Origin: Lingula anatina
Lineage: Eukaryota; Brachiopoda; Lingulata; Lingulida; Lingulidae
Reading direction: 5' to 3'
NCBI RefSeq assembly: GCF_001039355.2
Contig: NW_019773959.1
Span: 463,196-501,967, forward strand
Length of the DNA stretch: 38,772 nucleotides
A model generated the notes under the pieces. That model was not told the DNA's origin. It did no database searches and saw nothing but the letters and a program-made list of their open reading frames with translations. This document shows positions 1 through 19,126 of the stretch, piece after piece. The position numbers and the translations under genes were made by a program. Each line of letters begins with the position of its first letter. The stretch's first letter is position 1.

Positions 1-152
1 AAAAATCTCTCCTGGTTGATGTTAATAGCTGATGTAATGCAGTGTCTATGTTTGTGTCTTGTACAAGCTCACCCCGTGTACATTGAGTCCCTTTTGTCTA
101 TTGAGACCTTTTTACTTGCATCTCTTTGAAAAACATGAATTTGAAGTGAATT

Positions 153-842
153 CTAAATGGTCAACAAAACCACAATAGAGAGTAAACAAACTGGTAAAAG
201 AGCTGCACTGTTTAGAGGCATGTGCAATTTCATGGTAGATTTGAGTCTTGAAAGTGGACTTTTCTTTGCTTGTATTAAAGCAAACATGGTGCTTGAATTT
301 ACCTGCTTTGATGTGTTACAGGCATGGTAGTATATGTGCGCGCAGAGAACACTGGCACTTACAGCGCTCACTCCGGCAACCTTTGTGGTGACATTGTCAG
401 CCATTACGTGAATAGCAGAAAGCAATCCCAGCATAAGAAATGAACTGGACAAGTCAAATGGAATGGGAATCAGTTCATACCTAGTGCATTGATTATAAGA
501 CTTCCAATGGAGTCTTGTTTGCTGTAGAATATCCATCTGATTTGCTTCAGCTGGTAGTGTGTGAGCTGAGGACTGGGTCAATATTTGATCTTCTTGAACA
601 TATATCAATATCAGTGGTGATAAGCTTTAAGTGTGTCCATGTGTCAGCACAAATAGTAAAATGTCATTGCTGACCACTCCACCTGGAGGGCTGTCCATAA
701 AAGTTGGAGAACTTGACATATTTGCATTTGCGGAGATAATTAAAAAATCAACATAGCTTTCTGTAACGGTCAGCTCATCGTACCTTTCACCAATGGCAGT
801 TAACACACTTACATAAACACATGTGTACACACACAAACACAC
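153..842 (-). other. Possible minus-strand coding exon(s), unrecognised
   Basis: One minus-strand reading frame is open from 842 to a stop at 627-629. It then continues in the same frame to about 153. The upper part (about 57 residues from about 800) has coding-like composition and ends in THGHT. The lower part has two hydrophobic stretches and a fair donor (CAG followed by GTAAAT) near 299. A polypyrimidine tract before the upper part is poor. I do not recognise a family. It may be the 3' end of a minus-strand gene or a chance open frame. Confidence 0.2.
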
Positions 843-1689
843 ACAAACAAATTATATATAATACAATATATATATGGCAAAATAAATTAATGTTTAAAAA
901 AATGTCAATTTTTTTAAAACAACAGCTGACAAAAATTTGATTTAGGAGAATAGCATCTGAATTTTTACCTAGTTTTTAGTCAGATACTAAATACTTTTCA
1001 GCATTTTGCCAATGGTTAATCAACTGACAAAAATGATACAAAGTAATTTTATATAGCCCATGTTAATTATTTATCACATTTAGCAAAAATGGGACCAAAT
1101 TTTTTAGATACCAGTGCCTCCATTTCACTAACATACACATAAAACGCTGAATACATGTAAAACAACCCAATTATGAAATGTCAACTCAGTTTCACATCAA
1201 ACTATGTTTAAACTACATTTATTACTTTTGCATCAGTTGAGTAAATCCATAAATATAAAGACTTCTTTTCTAAGAAAGCCCCCACCTACATTTTCTTTAG
1301 TACAAAACACTTGGGGTAAAATTTTGTTTATTGCTGTCTGGGGGTAATTTAGCTTACTAAGCTTTGTTTTGTGACAACTAACCTTGATATTTACTATTTA
1401 TGTGTGCAGATAGCATTAAATTCAATTTAGATTAAAATTAAAATGAAAAAAAAAAGTATAATGTGGGAAATACACTTAGATATTTGTACACTTTAAGTCA
1501 TTTGTTTAACAAAATAGCATTTTGCGAATGTGAAATATTCTGATGAAGAAAAATGAATTAGTTTGCTGTGAAAAAAAACCCCAGCTAATCTTACTGACTG
1601 AGCAAAATAAACAAGAGAATCTAACTGTAAACGTAAATCTGTCTAACACATGTTATGCTATATCAAAGTAAGTATTGTGATTCACTCAC

Positions 1690-1910
1690 CAGCTTCACTG
1701 GATGCCATCTCTTATCTTATAAATAGTTTTATAAAAATCCTGAACAATAATTGAGTTGTTGTATTAAGGTGTCTGTCAATACCTGTTTTTGTAAGAGCTG
1801 TGGAGATAGGCATTTGGAACTGTGGTGAGACTGAAGTGTTCTTATCAAAGAGTGTGGTCAGGTGAGGTGGTAAATGTTTTCCCTGTGTAAATATACCAAA
1901 GTGGGAGAGA
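1690..1910 (-). other. Possible minus-strand exons, unrecognised
   Basis: Two candidate exons. 1783-1910 has a strong acceptor (T-run then CACCAG) and a donor CAG/GTATTG. It stays open for 42 codons, with content such as LSHFGIFTQGKHLPPHLTTL. 1690-1708 looks like a short first coding exon: ATG, then ASSEA, ending at a perfect GTGAGT donor. Whether they belong together, or with the frame at 627-842, cannot be settled. No family was recognised. They are listed because splice signals and coding-like composition coincide. Confidence 0.25.
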
Positions 1911-2029
1911 CTGGTGAAAAAAAAAGGTCTGGAGTTAACATCAGTTAATATCAATACTGTGGCTTTGAGCTTTGATTATAACAGTTAAATGGCTGACATA
2001 GGGGTGCAAGATTGACGAGTAATGTAGTG

Positions 2030-2057
<28 letters not shown>
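2030..2057. repeat. (GA)n microsatellite
   Basis: About 14 uninterrupted GA dinucleotides. There is no sign of function. Confidence 0.95.
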
Positions 2058-2060
<3 letters not shown>

Positions 2061-3354
2061 TAAAATCAAGGTATTACATAGTCCATAATGTATTGGCACA
2101 GTGTAGATAATTAAACCATTTTGGAAAGAGTTTGTCAAATTCATTGATGTACAAACACCAAGAAGTCAAAGATATAGACCCAGTGCATCCGTACTACAAT
2201 CAATGGACTTGAAATAATGTTTGTAAAGTTGTACAATTCATTGACAACACACACCTTTTATAACGAACCTTCTCATCCCTTGTCAATATTAGCCAAGACT
2301 TAGTTATACATCAGGGAGTCGAGTAGTTTATATGGTGGATCTATCCACCCCTGGGCTATTAGAAAATCTTTTGACTAATCAAAAGGCTGACTTCTGTTGT
2401 TATCTGAGGCTGTGTCAGCCAATATAAAACATGTAATTAATTGACTTTACTTTTTGCTGAAGTATTTAGTGTGTGTGTTCTGCATGCTTGTGCACATAAC
2501 ATCATAGTAATGTCAGTTCTACTGGTGCTACACGCCACTGCCCCCTGCTTAACATTCCAGCCAGCAGGGAGGACAGTCCGCATGCTAAGATCTCTGCCTA
2601 CAGGTACAAATGTGGTTGGATTACTTAGTTTACTTGGAATCTGTGTACATCATTTACTGAATTTATTCAGTTATAAGCTCCTTGAAATTTTTTATTCAAA
2701 CTTGATTGTTTTTTAAAAAAACTTTGGCAAAGTGGGAGTCAAACTGCCTGACATTTAACAATGAATATTATTTCCGATTCTGTAAAACTCTCATTCAGGA
2801 AATTTAATCACTGTCAACTGTCCATCATAGTGAGAGATTTAAAGATGATTGATTATTTGAAGCAGTTATAGTAGTAGGAAATGATTGATAAGGATATTAA
2901 TGATAATATTGATAAAATTATTATAATCTTTATTCAGTCAACTGAGTATATAAGTTTATATGTGTATTGATTTCATTGTCTCAAAAGTAAAAGTAAGAAA
3001 AAGAAGAATACGTATTTTAAGAAAAATGATAAGAAATAAATATGAGTAGTAGGTCTAAGAATGATATGTTAAAAAAAAAAAGAAAGAAGGAAAAAGGATC
3101 AACAAATGGATAAAAATTTCTTGAAAAAAAAAGCTTAATTAGTGACAGCTTTTGTGGTTGGATCCCAAACTAAATGTCATCTATAACAAACAAGTTTTCA
3201 CATAAACTTCACTAATATCATCCAGAACATTTACATGTGACACAAGTAACACAATAAGATAACAGCCTGAAATACTGATACAGAACATAGTATCATACCA
3301 ACCCCCCTCTTTCATGGCTGTGTTTTATTACTTGCAGTTTGTGTGTGAAGCAGC

Positions 3355-10558
<7,204 letters not shown>

Positions 10559-10716
10559 CAGTTGGCATGACTGTAACATGGGGTAAACATTTAGCACAAG
10601 GGTACTACAGATGAAGAGTTCATTCAAATTGTGGCGTTGCTTCAAATTTGAGTTCTTAACTAAATATGACATATGATAGTCTGCCTTGTCTGTGGATGCT
10701 GAATACAAGTGGTCTG

Positions 10717-10774
<58 letters not shown>

Positions 10775-12837
10775 TGCAGACTGGTTCGAAGATATCTTTA
10801 CTGGGTTTAGGCTTGGTGTTGTGCCTTTAAGTCTATTTTGCACATATTTGCATTGATTTTAAGGTTAGAGGAGAACAAGAAGTTCTGTTTGAATACCATT
10901 AACAAGCTTGGGAATTGACTGGGTTATATTCAAGATACCTGCACAGTAAAAGATTGGTCAAAAGATATCTGTGAAGTTTGAATATTAACTTTCAGGTTAA
11001 GTAATGACTTTGATGCAGGTAATTGTGAAGGTTACACAAGCTTGGAGAGATATCTGAGACTTATGTCAAATGTCTACAAAATATGTGTACAGGCAAGGAG
11101 ATGCATTGCAGCTAAAATGCTGCATGAAAGTCTAGTATATATATATATATATACAATAAAAGTGCTGTTGTGACTCACGCCATCATTATTTTGCTCAATC
11201 CATGGAGTATGAGAAAAATTTCATGAAATGAAATTTTAACAGCAAGAGACATTCCATGAGTAGACCTAGTAGTGAAACATATCTTGTGTAATTATTATTT
11301 TTGTGATATTATGTTGGCTTCCATGACAAAGATTATTGCTTTTGTTATTTTAGTGACCTCACAAGGGAGTTGTTGTTAAAAGTTGATATCATTCATTAAT
11401 TTAGTGAAAATATCTACAGAAGATACCCTGCATATCAGTCTTTGTTGAATGGCAGAATGTAAAAGAACATGACAAAAGATCACTTAATGAACTTGTACAA
11501 AGCTGCACATTTATGGTTCATGTAAGTGAAATTGGTTTGATCAAACAACATCATTACTTTTCTTGTTTTTGCTTTCATTAAAAAGAGACCGTATATTAAT
11601 GGCATTTTGACCAAAGAAGACCAAAGTGTGAAAGTATAAAATCTAGTGCTTAAATGATTCTCATCTATCTTACACTTATGGCAAGTTCTGTCTTAAGCAG
11701 ATAGTTATCCCAGATATATATTTTGACTTCTAGGTAGAGAGATGTATTTGTATAGGAAATGAATACAGATTCACAGGTTTTAAACTGTGAAAATCTTCGT
11801 CCATTAAACTTTCCGTCCATTGGAAACTTTTGTTGCACTAGTCAATATATAATTGTGTTATCCCTATTGCACTGCTCTTTTACTTAGTATCTGAAAGTCA
11901 TTTAGAGAAAACCATTCTGTATCATTGTAGGAGAGCAGAAACCATGATTAAAGTAAAGGGACTTGAACAGGTCATGTCCCCTGTCAGCTAAAAAAAAATA
12001 ATGCAGCCTCAATGCTTCAGTGTTGCTGAAATTTATAACAAAATATTATGATATTCTTAATGTTTTTTGAACAAAGTGAAATGTTCAAGCTAGCTTCTTT
12101 CACTTATGTAACATTTTATACATATTGCTTTACAACTGTACAACTTTCCCTTGTCTGTAAAAATTGAAAAATATAACTTTGGACTGTTATCTAGTATTCA
12201 TGAAACTGCATTTTGAATAGGGTTATATCAGTGACTTTTGGAACAAATGGAGCAAACAGATAATGCATGCCAAAATACAAGAAGTGAGCAAGCAGAATAC
12301 ACCATTGTTGATCGGTTGTGATGTAGATCTCTATTTTTAAGGAGGGCAGCCTGCTTACTGTGATATAATAGATGGTGGCTCTCTAACATATGGGTAAACA
12401 TTTACAACTTACATAGTTATCTTGTTGGTTCAAATTTTGTGGGCTTTCAAAACAAATTCATTCATCATCCTCTATCCAGAGTTTTCACTCTCAGAATGAA
12501 ATGGTTTTTAAGCTCACTTAGTGCATGTGATGTGAGTAGACTAGTTAATGTTTGCACTTGTGTCCACTAGAAAGATTTGTACCTAGTTGTTAGAGGACAT
12601 TTTATCTGACAGTTGAAAAGAGCATTTGTCCAATAAGTACAGACTGTAGTTCTTTCTTAGTTTGGCTGGCTGCTCGCTTCCTGGGGCAGAGAAGATGTGT
12701 GTACAAAGTCAGTATTTTAGGTTCATTTGATATCACACCTTGTATAACATCTGCATTTCACCATAATTATAACTTCACATTCAACATGCATCCTGTTCAA
12801 AATTTACTTGTGCATGATGCCAAAAAAGGTAAATAAA
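10559..12837 (+). other. STK33: STK33 3' untranslated region and poly(A) signals
   Basis: There is no open frame of note for about 2.3 kb after the STK33 stop. Candidate poly(A) signals AATAAA occur at 11155-11160 and 12832-12837. Without transcripts it is unclear which is used. The downstream one would bring the transcript end within about 40 bp of the SMAP 3' end, which comes from the other strand. Confidence 0.45.
10717..10773. repeat. (TA)n microsatellite
   Basis: About 28 TA units just after the STK33 stop, in its presumed 3' UTR. A shorter TA tract is at about 11136-11152. Confidence 0.95.
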
Positions 12838-12872
12838 CAAAATTAATAAGCAAGTTCAGAGAATGTTTCAAT

Positions 12873-12878
12873 TTTATT
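12873..12878 (-). terminator. Poly(A) signal of SMAP, copy 1
   Basis: TTTATT on the plus strand, AATAAA on the minus strand, about 650 nt past the SMAP stop. Its counterpart for SMAP copy 2 is missing, because that copy is cut off by the n at 20011. Confidence 0.5.
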
Positions 12879-13531
12879 TATTAAGGTCTTAAAGAAAGGG
12901 GTAAATGAGTACCTTATATACAAACTTACACGTAGTACATACACCTTGATGTTTATAGGCTAAAAGAAGTATTTCTGATATTCCAATCTAATCAACAGAA
13001 ATAATAGATAACCATTAAGATTTCGTTTTTCATATTGTAAATTACTAAAGCAATTGTTACAAAATAGCAGAATCTGACGTCAGCTTGATGCCTTGAATCT
13101 TGCAGGTAAAAAAATCAACAGTTTGAAATTAAAATGAAGCAAAATGTTTTCTGTACATTGCTAAAATTACTGTTCACGGTACAACTGTAGTCAATAAAAT
13201 GTTCAACATCAACTACTTATCAATGCAGCACATTCCAGGAAAATCCAACATGGACTCATACTAATTTTCTAACTCAAGCTTGGATGAAATATACAGTTAT
13301 GTAAAACTCTTCCCTCTTGGCTAAGGCCTAGTTATAATTGTAGGTCTCCATATTCATATGCCAAGCTCATTAGTCCCCTTCATGACTATTTGAAGACCTA
13401 AGAGAGTACAAGAAGATAATAACCTGATGCTGATCGTAATTACATCCAATCTCGATAGTACATGGAGCAAGATGCATAGGAATGGAGCTCTTTGCCACTG
13501 TTCCTTCTAATCACAATGAGATGTGAAAGCT

Positions 13532-15007
13532 TCAAGAACTTCCTTTTACAAAACCTGCAACCTTGCAAGAATCATCTTTTTCTGGTGAAGCATCTTTTGT
13601 TTTTCTTCTTTCTGAGTCTTCTTTAAGCTTTTCAGGGGGGTCCTGAGAGGATTCAGTGTCATTGTTTTCAGTTTTTTCCTTATTTGTTTCATCCTCTTCA
13701 CTTTGAAATCCCAGTCCTAAATGCCTCCTTGTTCCTCCCTTTAATTTGTGCTCCATGCCATGCTGAAACTGCTGCTCCAACTCATAGTTAATTTTGTCTA
13801 CATTCCCTAGTATTGAAAGATTGAATATTAATTAAAAACTATAATTTAATATGAATTTCAGAATGATCAGCCATCCATGAAAAATTTTTTAAAGTAATGT
13901 GTTTACAGGAAAACAGATATACTTCAATGCTTCATTGAAAAAAATGCCTGTTTCACGAGTTTAGCACAATTGTGCTCAGCAAATTATTCAATACATGAGC
14001 AAAATAAGAATAGCTGAGGGCATACAGAGCACTGTTTAGCTTAACCTGTTTTAAGAAGAAGAGGTGGGGGTAACAAAGAACTGTAACGCTGTGCTGAACA
14101 GCCTCTGAAACTATTTGGTCAATAAAAAGAATTTAACCTTATTCAAGCTAATTCAAAGTTAATCCTGCACACTACCTGTTTGTTTGTGTTCTGGCTGGTC
14201 TCCAATAACAATTTTACCATGATGCTCTTTCTGTAGAAAAGAAAAAACATATGCATCTGTAAAAATAAATTGTACAAGTAGCCTGTATGTCTCTGCATGT
14301 CATTTGCTGTCTCTATCAAGAAGCAAAAAGCTGCACAGTGACACTGATAGTGAAGTAATTGCAAGAATATACTTAGAGGCATCCATTGTTTTTACTTTGC
14401 TGCATTCTGTTTTTAATGTTGTTAATTTTTATATGTTTTCTCTTTTTAAGAAGACTTTGATCTATACCTTAGCTGCCCCCATTAACCTTAGGAATTTATT
14501 TTTCCTGCCAGCATCTCCTAGATCTGCATGTTCCCAATCATTTGGAGAAGAAACCTGTAGTAAGAAACATTAATAAAGCTTTCAATAAGTCATTACATTA
14601 ACTTAAATTAGTACTACTAGTAGTACTACTACTGCACAAGCAATTCAACACACTGCAACTGTCTGTACAGTAGTAGTGTGGTGTAATACTAGGTACAGAA
14701 ATTCAAAAGAGTACATGTGCTTACTTGGTCAAAGCGAAGACCACAAAATCTTTAAAGATAAACGCTTCAAATTTTGTTGACACTTTCTAGAGATGTAATT
14801 TACAACATAAAGCATAACACTAAGACTGCAACGCACTGAAGAAATCGTATTCAAATTCATAATCATTTTGAGTTGACTTACTTTGTTTGCTATATCCTCT
14901 TTTACTTTCTCTGCTGGTCGTTTTTGGCCTTGCTTATCGCTCTTTTCACCATCTTCAGTTGCATGGGTATCTTTCGAAGCCTTAGCTTTATCCGGAGAAG
15001 AACTCAT
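13532..15007 (-). CDS. SMAP: Small acidic protein (C11orf58/SMAP family), copy 1
   Basis: A conserved small, charged protein of poorly known function. Minus-strand exons are 14882-15007, 14468-14554, 14176-14230 and 13532-13806, all GT-AG. They join to 543 nt, 180 aa; the human protein is of about this length. The conserved core is in exons 2-4: NDWEHADLG, KNKFLRLMGAAKKEHHGK, IVIGD, then KINYELEQQFQHGMEHKL and RRHLGLGF. The end FVKGSS resembles the FVKSSGS of vertebrate SMAP. The N-terminal 42 residues and the Glu/Lys/Ser-rich region from about 120 look disordered. The gene is divergent from RPL36A, with 280 bp between the two start codons. The protein differs from copy 2 at about a dozen sites, all outside the core. 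Confidence 0.92.
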
Positions 15008-15287
15008 CCCACTTATTTATCTTTAAAATTGGCAGAGAATATCATAGAGATACATACAGCGTGCTTTTACTGCGGTCCTACCAATTTAAGCTTTCTTTCT
15101 CATTTAAATAATTAGTAACGACTAACAATGGATAAATCTAGATTATTTAATTAAAAATACACTTAAGAGTAATAAGCCAAAATGTCAAAGGGAAAAACGT
15201 TATAAGGGTAACAGGAAGTTTGATAAAATTTCCTCGAAGACTTCCGCATGCGCACCACCTACTTCCTTTCCTCTTTACGGCACCAAG
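15008..15287. promoter_or_regulatory. Shared bidirectional promoter of SMAP and RPL36A, copy 1
   Basis: Only 280 bp separate the two start codons. It contains CCGCATGCGCACC at about 15244 (NRF1-like palindrome). A pyrimidine run, ACTTCCTTTCCTCTTTACGG, begins near 15261 and fits a terminal oligopyrimidine (TOP) start for RPL36A, which would place its translation under growth control. The same elements occur in the second copy at 22587-22873. Confidence 0.7.
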
Positions 15288-18200
15288 ATGGTGAGAAAAG
15301 CAATACCGATTCTAAATTAAATCCCCCACCATCGATTTCATTTTAGGGTCAAATGATGTGTAAAAAGGTCTATGTTCAAATTGATCTCTTTGTAATGAAT
15401 ATATTCAAGTATCCTGCCATAGAATAAAATGGATTTTGATATATAATATCTTAATGTGCGTTACCTGATGGATTTCTTGAACTCGGTTTCTTGGTTTTGT
15501 GGCAATTATATTATTTGCACGACTTTCAGGTGAATGTGCCTAAGACCCGCAGAACCTTCTGCAAGGGCAAGAAATGCAAAAAGCACACCTTGCACAAAGT
15601 GACACAATACAAGAAGGGCAGAGATTCTGTCCACGTCCAAGGTATGTATTTTCTTGACTTGTATTTTTACCATTTCCATATTTATTTTTTAATTTAAAGT
15701 TCATGAATTTCATAAGCACTGCACAGTTGTCACCATTCCACTTATTGTTGCATTAACCTTTCTGTTACTTAAAACTGAATGAGAGTAGTAAGGCTGTGAG
15801 TGTAAGCTCTCACCGTAAGGCCACACTTTTTTATTTTTATGGATGACATCCTCTGGGTACCCCAAAATCGGTGCGAGAGGGCGAAAAAAAAAAAAAAAAC
15901 AGTCCAAAAAAAAAAAAACTGCTTAAGTAAAGGAATGCTGTCAGTACACAGCTGGAAACACAAATTTAACCACAGAAACACGTATCAAACTAACAATATG
16001 TCTTTATCCATGCTCTCAAAATATTAAAGCATTGTGAATACTTCGTAGAAATGTAAAAAAAAGTCATGAATTGATATACTTCATATTACCAAATCTATTT
16101 AAGGTTATTTCATGCATTCATTTGGTATAGCAATCAATAAAACAAATATCAATCAAACAGTGTGTCTTTATTTGTATTCTCAGAATATTAAAACATTTTG
16201 AACACTTCACAGAAATGTTTAAAAAATGATGCAAAGATATGCTTAATACTACCAAATCTATTAAAGGTCATTTCAGACGATGCCATTTTGTCAACTTCAA
16301 CTCACACGAAGCAGCTAAACTGTCAGGTGGCCTGTCCGACCTTCAGCCCACCAAATACCTCGACGCCCTTGTCGACCCTTTTTTCGCTACAGAAAACCTG
16401 GTATTAATGTGCTGCTTTATACAGAATGTCACAGAAATGTTTCGGCCGCCGCCAGCCTTTCGCACAATTGTAAAAAGGTGATATCTCCATGCCCAATATC
16501 AATGGCATACCAATCCAAAACGATGGCGCCCGTTCTCTTTATGACTTTTATTGTTGTGTAATTTGAAAGTAATCCTAGAGATGAATTTGACAGCAAAGTG
16601 GCCGCATTTCCACGTGGCGAAAATACGCATGCGCAGAAAGCTCATTTCCTTGCAAATTCAATAACAACGTTTGCGACAACCGACTTCGTTGGGGGCTGGG
16701 GGGGGGGCTTTTTTTTTTTTTGGAGAACGGGCGAAAATCCGTGCGCGCGCAGGATGTCATCCATAAAATTAAAAAAGTGTGGCCTAAACCAAATTGAATA
16801 GTATCCAGTTTCTAGAAGTTATATATATGGTAACTTGGATGTAATGCAGGTTTAATCAAAATTGGGGTTTGTCTGTGGATGTGGGCGTTCATTGGGACCC
16901 CCTACACAAGTGCTATATATACTACAGTGGATAAATTTTTGTTTTAAATGCAATTTCATTAAGGTGAGCATTGCTGCAGCTGTGTGCATCTTTAAGCTTC
17001 AGCATTGTTCTGATATCTGTCAGCTTCAGTTTAGAATCTCTAGATTTGCAAGCTGATGGACTTCAGCTACATTTAATTCTAGTTCACTGTGTTTTGTTGT
17101 GGTTTATTATGTATCTGAAAACTGGTGCTTGGCATAGGGGACTAACATCTTCTGAGGGCAAGATTGATAAAGCATTGGGTCTGAAATTCAAGATGGACAT
17201 TTGTATCTGATATTGTTTATGGATATTTCAGGTAAAAGAAGATACGACAGGAAACAGAGTGGTTATGGTGGTCAAACGAAGCCTATTTTCCACAAAAAGG
17301 TGATTAAAACAAAGTTATCTAAAGAACAAATGAATTATCAATCTGTTACATGCAAGCAGTCCTTGGTGATTGGTGGAATGTGTTGTTAGTTGTGCTACAA
17401 TGTCTTCTAATTCTGTAAATTGACAGTATTTACATTCATGGAGAGTGTTTTATTTTTCTGCTTACGTGCAGTTTAAGTAAGAACTTTTCTGATAGTTTTT
17501 GCAAGTCTTGGAAGGGAAAGGTATTTCATGGTTTAAAAATAGCACCATGAGTGTTCACGAAAAACACATTTAACTTAACTACATGTTTTAACAATTTATT
17601 GTTATTACTGTCTGACCTGTATATCAGTAATATTAAATTAACAAATGATCGTTTCAGGCAAAAACTACAAAGAAGGTTGTACTGCGTATGGAGTGCACAG
17701 ACTGCAGATATAAGAAACAAATCTCAATTAAGAGATGTAAACACTTTGAACTTGGAGGAGACAGGAAGAAGAAGGTAGGAAAATTTAGTCAGCAGCAAGT
17801 TGCATCATTAAAAAATTGTCAGCAGCAAGTCTTGCCCCGGAGAGCCGTCCAGCCCTCATTTGGAAGGTGCTTAGCCTCAAAAGCTGGCCTATATTTCCAA
17901 AAAAGGCTGGATGGCTTACAAAATTCATAAGTGGGTTGGAAGTGCTTGCTTTAGTTGGACTCCCTGTAAATCGATTACCAAATTACAGATTCACACTTTG
18001 GACTACTTGTACCCCAAATCCTGGGGGGAACCCCTGGTCAGCAGTGAAAGAACCTTTTGCCAAAGAAAAAAAAAGCTGCAGCACTTTTCACACCATGCAA
18101 TATAATTATCTGTGAGGATATACAAGTAGACTGGTCCTAACATGTTATTATGATTACTTGGTATTGCAATGAGAAATGGTTGGGCTCCATCAATTTAGGC

Positions 18201-18493
18201 GACTCTTTACAGCGTTTCAATTCAGATAATTCGCAATGTGAAAAGGGCCTACCTTTTGGCTTGATAATTATAAGAAATTATTAAAACAGGGAGTAATTAT
18301 TTATTTATTTATGATTATCATTATTTTGTATTTAAAAACAGACATCTTGTTCCAAATGAGTTTGCTTTGATTAAAATTTGAAATGGAATCAAATTTGCTG
18401 GGAGAAGCATTACATTTATCCAGATAAATGTTGTATTTTAAATGACTGATTTCGCTTTTTCTTTCTTTTTAGGGCCAGATGGTGCAGTTCTAA
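15288..18493 (+). CDS. RPL36A: 60S ribosomal protein eL42 (RPL36A/L44), copy 1
   Basis: A structural protein of the large ribosomal subunit near the E site. Exons: 15288-15290 (the ATG alone), 15530-15641, 17232-17299, 17658-17774, 18473-18493; 321 nt, 106 aa, the standard length. The first exon encoding only Met is as in vertebrate RPL36A. Zinc-ligand cysteines are C12, C17, C74 and C77. The signature [19 protein letters not shown] covers 40-58. P56, the residue whose change to Gln gives cycloheximide resistance in yeasts, is Pro here (sensitive type). The stretch [16 protein letters not shown] differs from the CKKCGKHQPHKVTQ of vertebrates and has one-residue-longer zinc spacing. The protein is identical to copy 2 although the introns differ. 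Intron 2 carries a transposon absent from copy 2. Confidence 0.97.
15819..16784. mobile_element. 966-bp non-autonomous DNA transposon (Harbinger-like) in RPL36A intron 2
   Basis: It has 34-bp terminal inverted repeats starting GGCCACACTTTTTTA, with one mismatch. They are flanked by a TAA duplication at 15816-15818 and 16785-16787. The 3-bp TWA target and GGCC ends suggest PIF/Harbinger. The matching place in copy 2 (about 23398-23420) is empty. There is no transposase frame. Inside are two imperfect direct repeats of about 130 bp spaced 164 bp (from 15983 and from 16147). A CpG-rich part from about 16275 to 16760, with a CGCATGCGCA site, is unlike the AT-rich rest. Confidence 0.85.
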
Positions 18494-18531
18494 ATTCATG
18501 TCGATTCCTGTATTTAAGACCATCTTTGTAT

Positions 18532-18537
18532 ATTAAA
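18532..18537 (+). terminator. Poly(A) signal of RPL36A, copy 1
   Basis: ATTAAA 39 nt after the stop, the common variant signal. The same site follows copy 2, near 25786. The rest of 18538-18953 is AT-rich 3' flank between convergent RPL36A and FBXO3, with no gene seen. Confidence 0.7.
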
Positions 18538-18953
18538 GTGAAAAAATATTGAACATGAAGTACAAAAATATTTTGTTATTATTTGTACATGTGAGTTATT
18601 CATTGAGTAGGCAAAAATTTTACTGTAAATGGAAACAAACTACACCACGACATATGGCTGTTGATTTTGTTCCAAGATGTTCTACTAATTGTCCAACTGC
18701 ATGAGTCTACATAAAAAGCCAACTGTCAAATAGTTAAATCGTAACTTAACTTTAAAGGCAGCTGTTGTAACACCAATGTATAACATAAAGAACAAATAAT
18801 GAAATTTAAAATCCATTACCGTAAAATATAAATAATATATTGTTCATTAACATACTAATACACAAGTTCGAAAAGTTCTTAACAAAAATTAAAGGTATAT
18901 CAATTCATTGCACTTTGACAAATGTGTTAAATGAAATATTTAGTTTTCACAGG

Positions 18954-18959
18954 TTTATT
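18954..18959 (-). terminator. Poly(A) signal of FBXO3 3' end, copy 1
   Basis: AATAAA on the minus strand, about 170 nt after the FBXO3 stop at 19127-19129. It is conserved at 26198-26203 in the other copy. Confidence 0.6.
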
Positions 18960-19126
18960 TTTAAAAAAGGGGAAGGTAGCAAACTTTTTGATACATCTTT
19001 TGTGCATTTCTAAGATCTTGTTAAAGTAATGTCCTTTTCCCTCAGAAGTACCAACTGTATACCAAATGGTGCCAATTTAATACTTGGGTGCAGATTATTC
19101 AAAACTTCTTCACTACAGTCCCATGC

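Larger units (their letters stand above)
1..3337. other. Left flank, mostly non-coding
   Basis: AT-rich DNA upstream of the STK33-like gene. The only coding-like signals are the weak minus-strand candidates listed separately, and short plus-strand open frames such as 2441-2716 have no recognisable family. No 5' untranslated exon or promoter of STK33 could be fixed here. The first visible STK33 exon seems to begin at 3338, after an AG preceded by a T-rich tract, so its transcription start is probably further upstream. Confidence 0.5.

Noticed and set aside
2441-2716. 91-residue plus-strand frame with hydrophobic ends
   Set aside because: No family resemblance, no splice or start context, and AT-rich; likely chance.
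16198-16801. Short frames inside the 966-bp transposon, possibly a transposase
   Set aside because: They are under 85 residues, without DDE-type motifs, and overlap repeats. The element looks non-autonomous.
17688-18115. Extended plus-strand frames after RPL36A exon 4
   Set aside because: Read-through into intron 4. The real product splices to the six-codon last exon at 18473.
15291-18472. Intronic snoRNA in the RPL36A introns
   Set aside because: Ribosomal genes often host snoRNAs, but I found no convincing C/D or H/ACA box pair conserved between the two copies.
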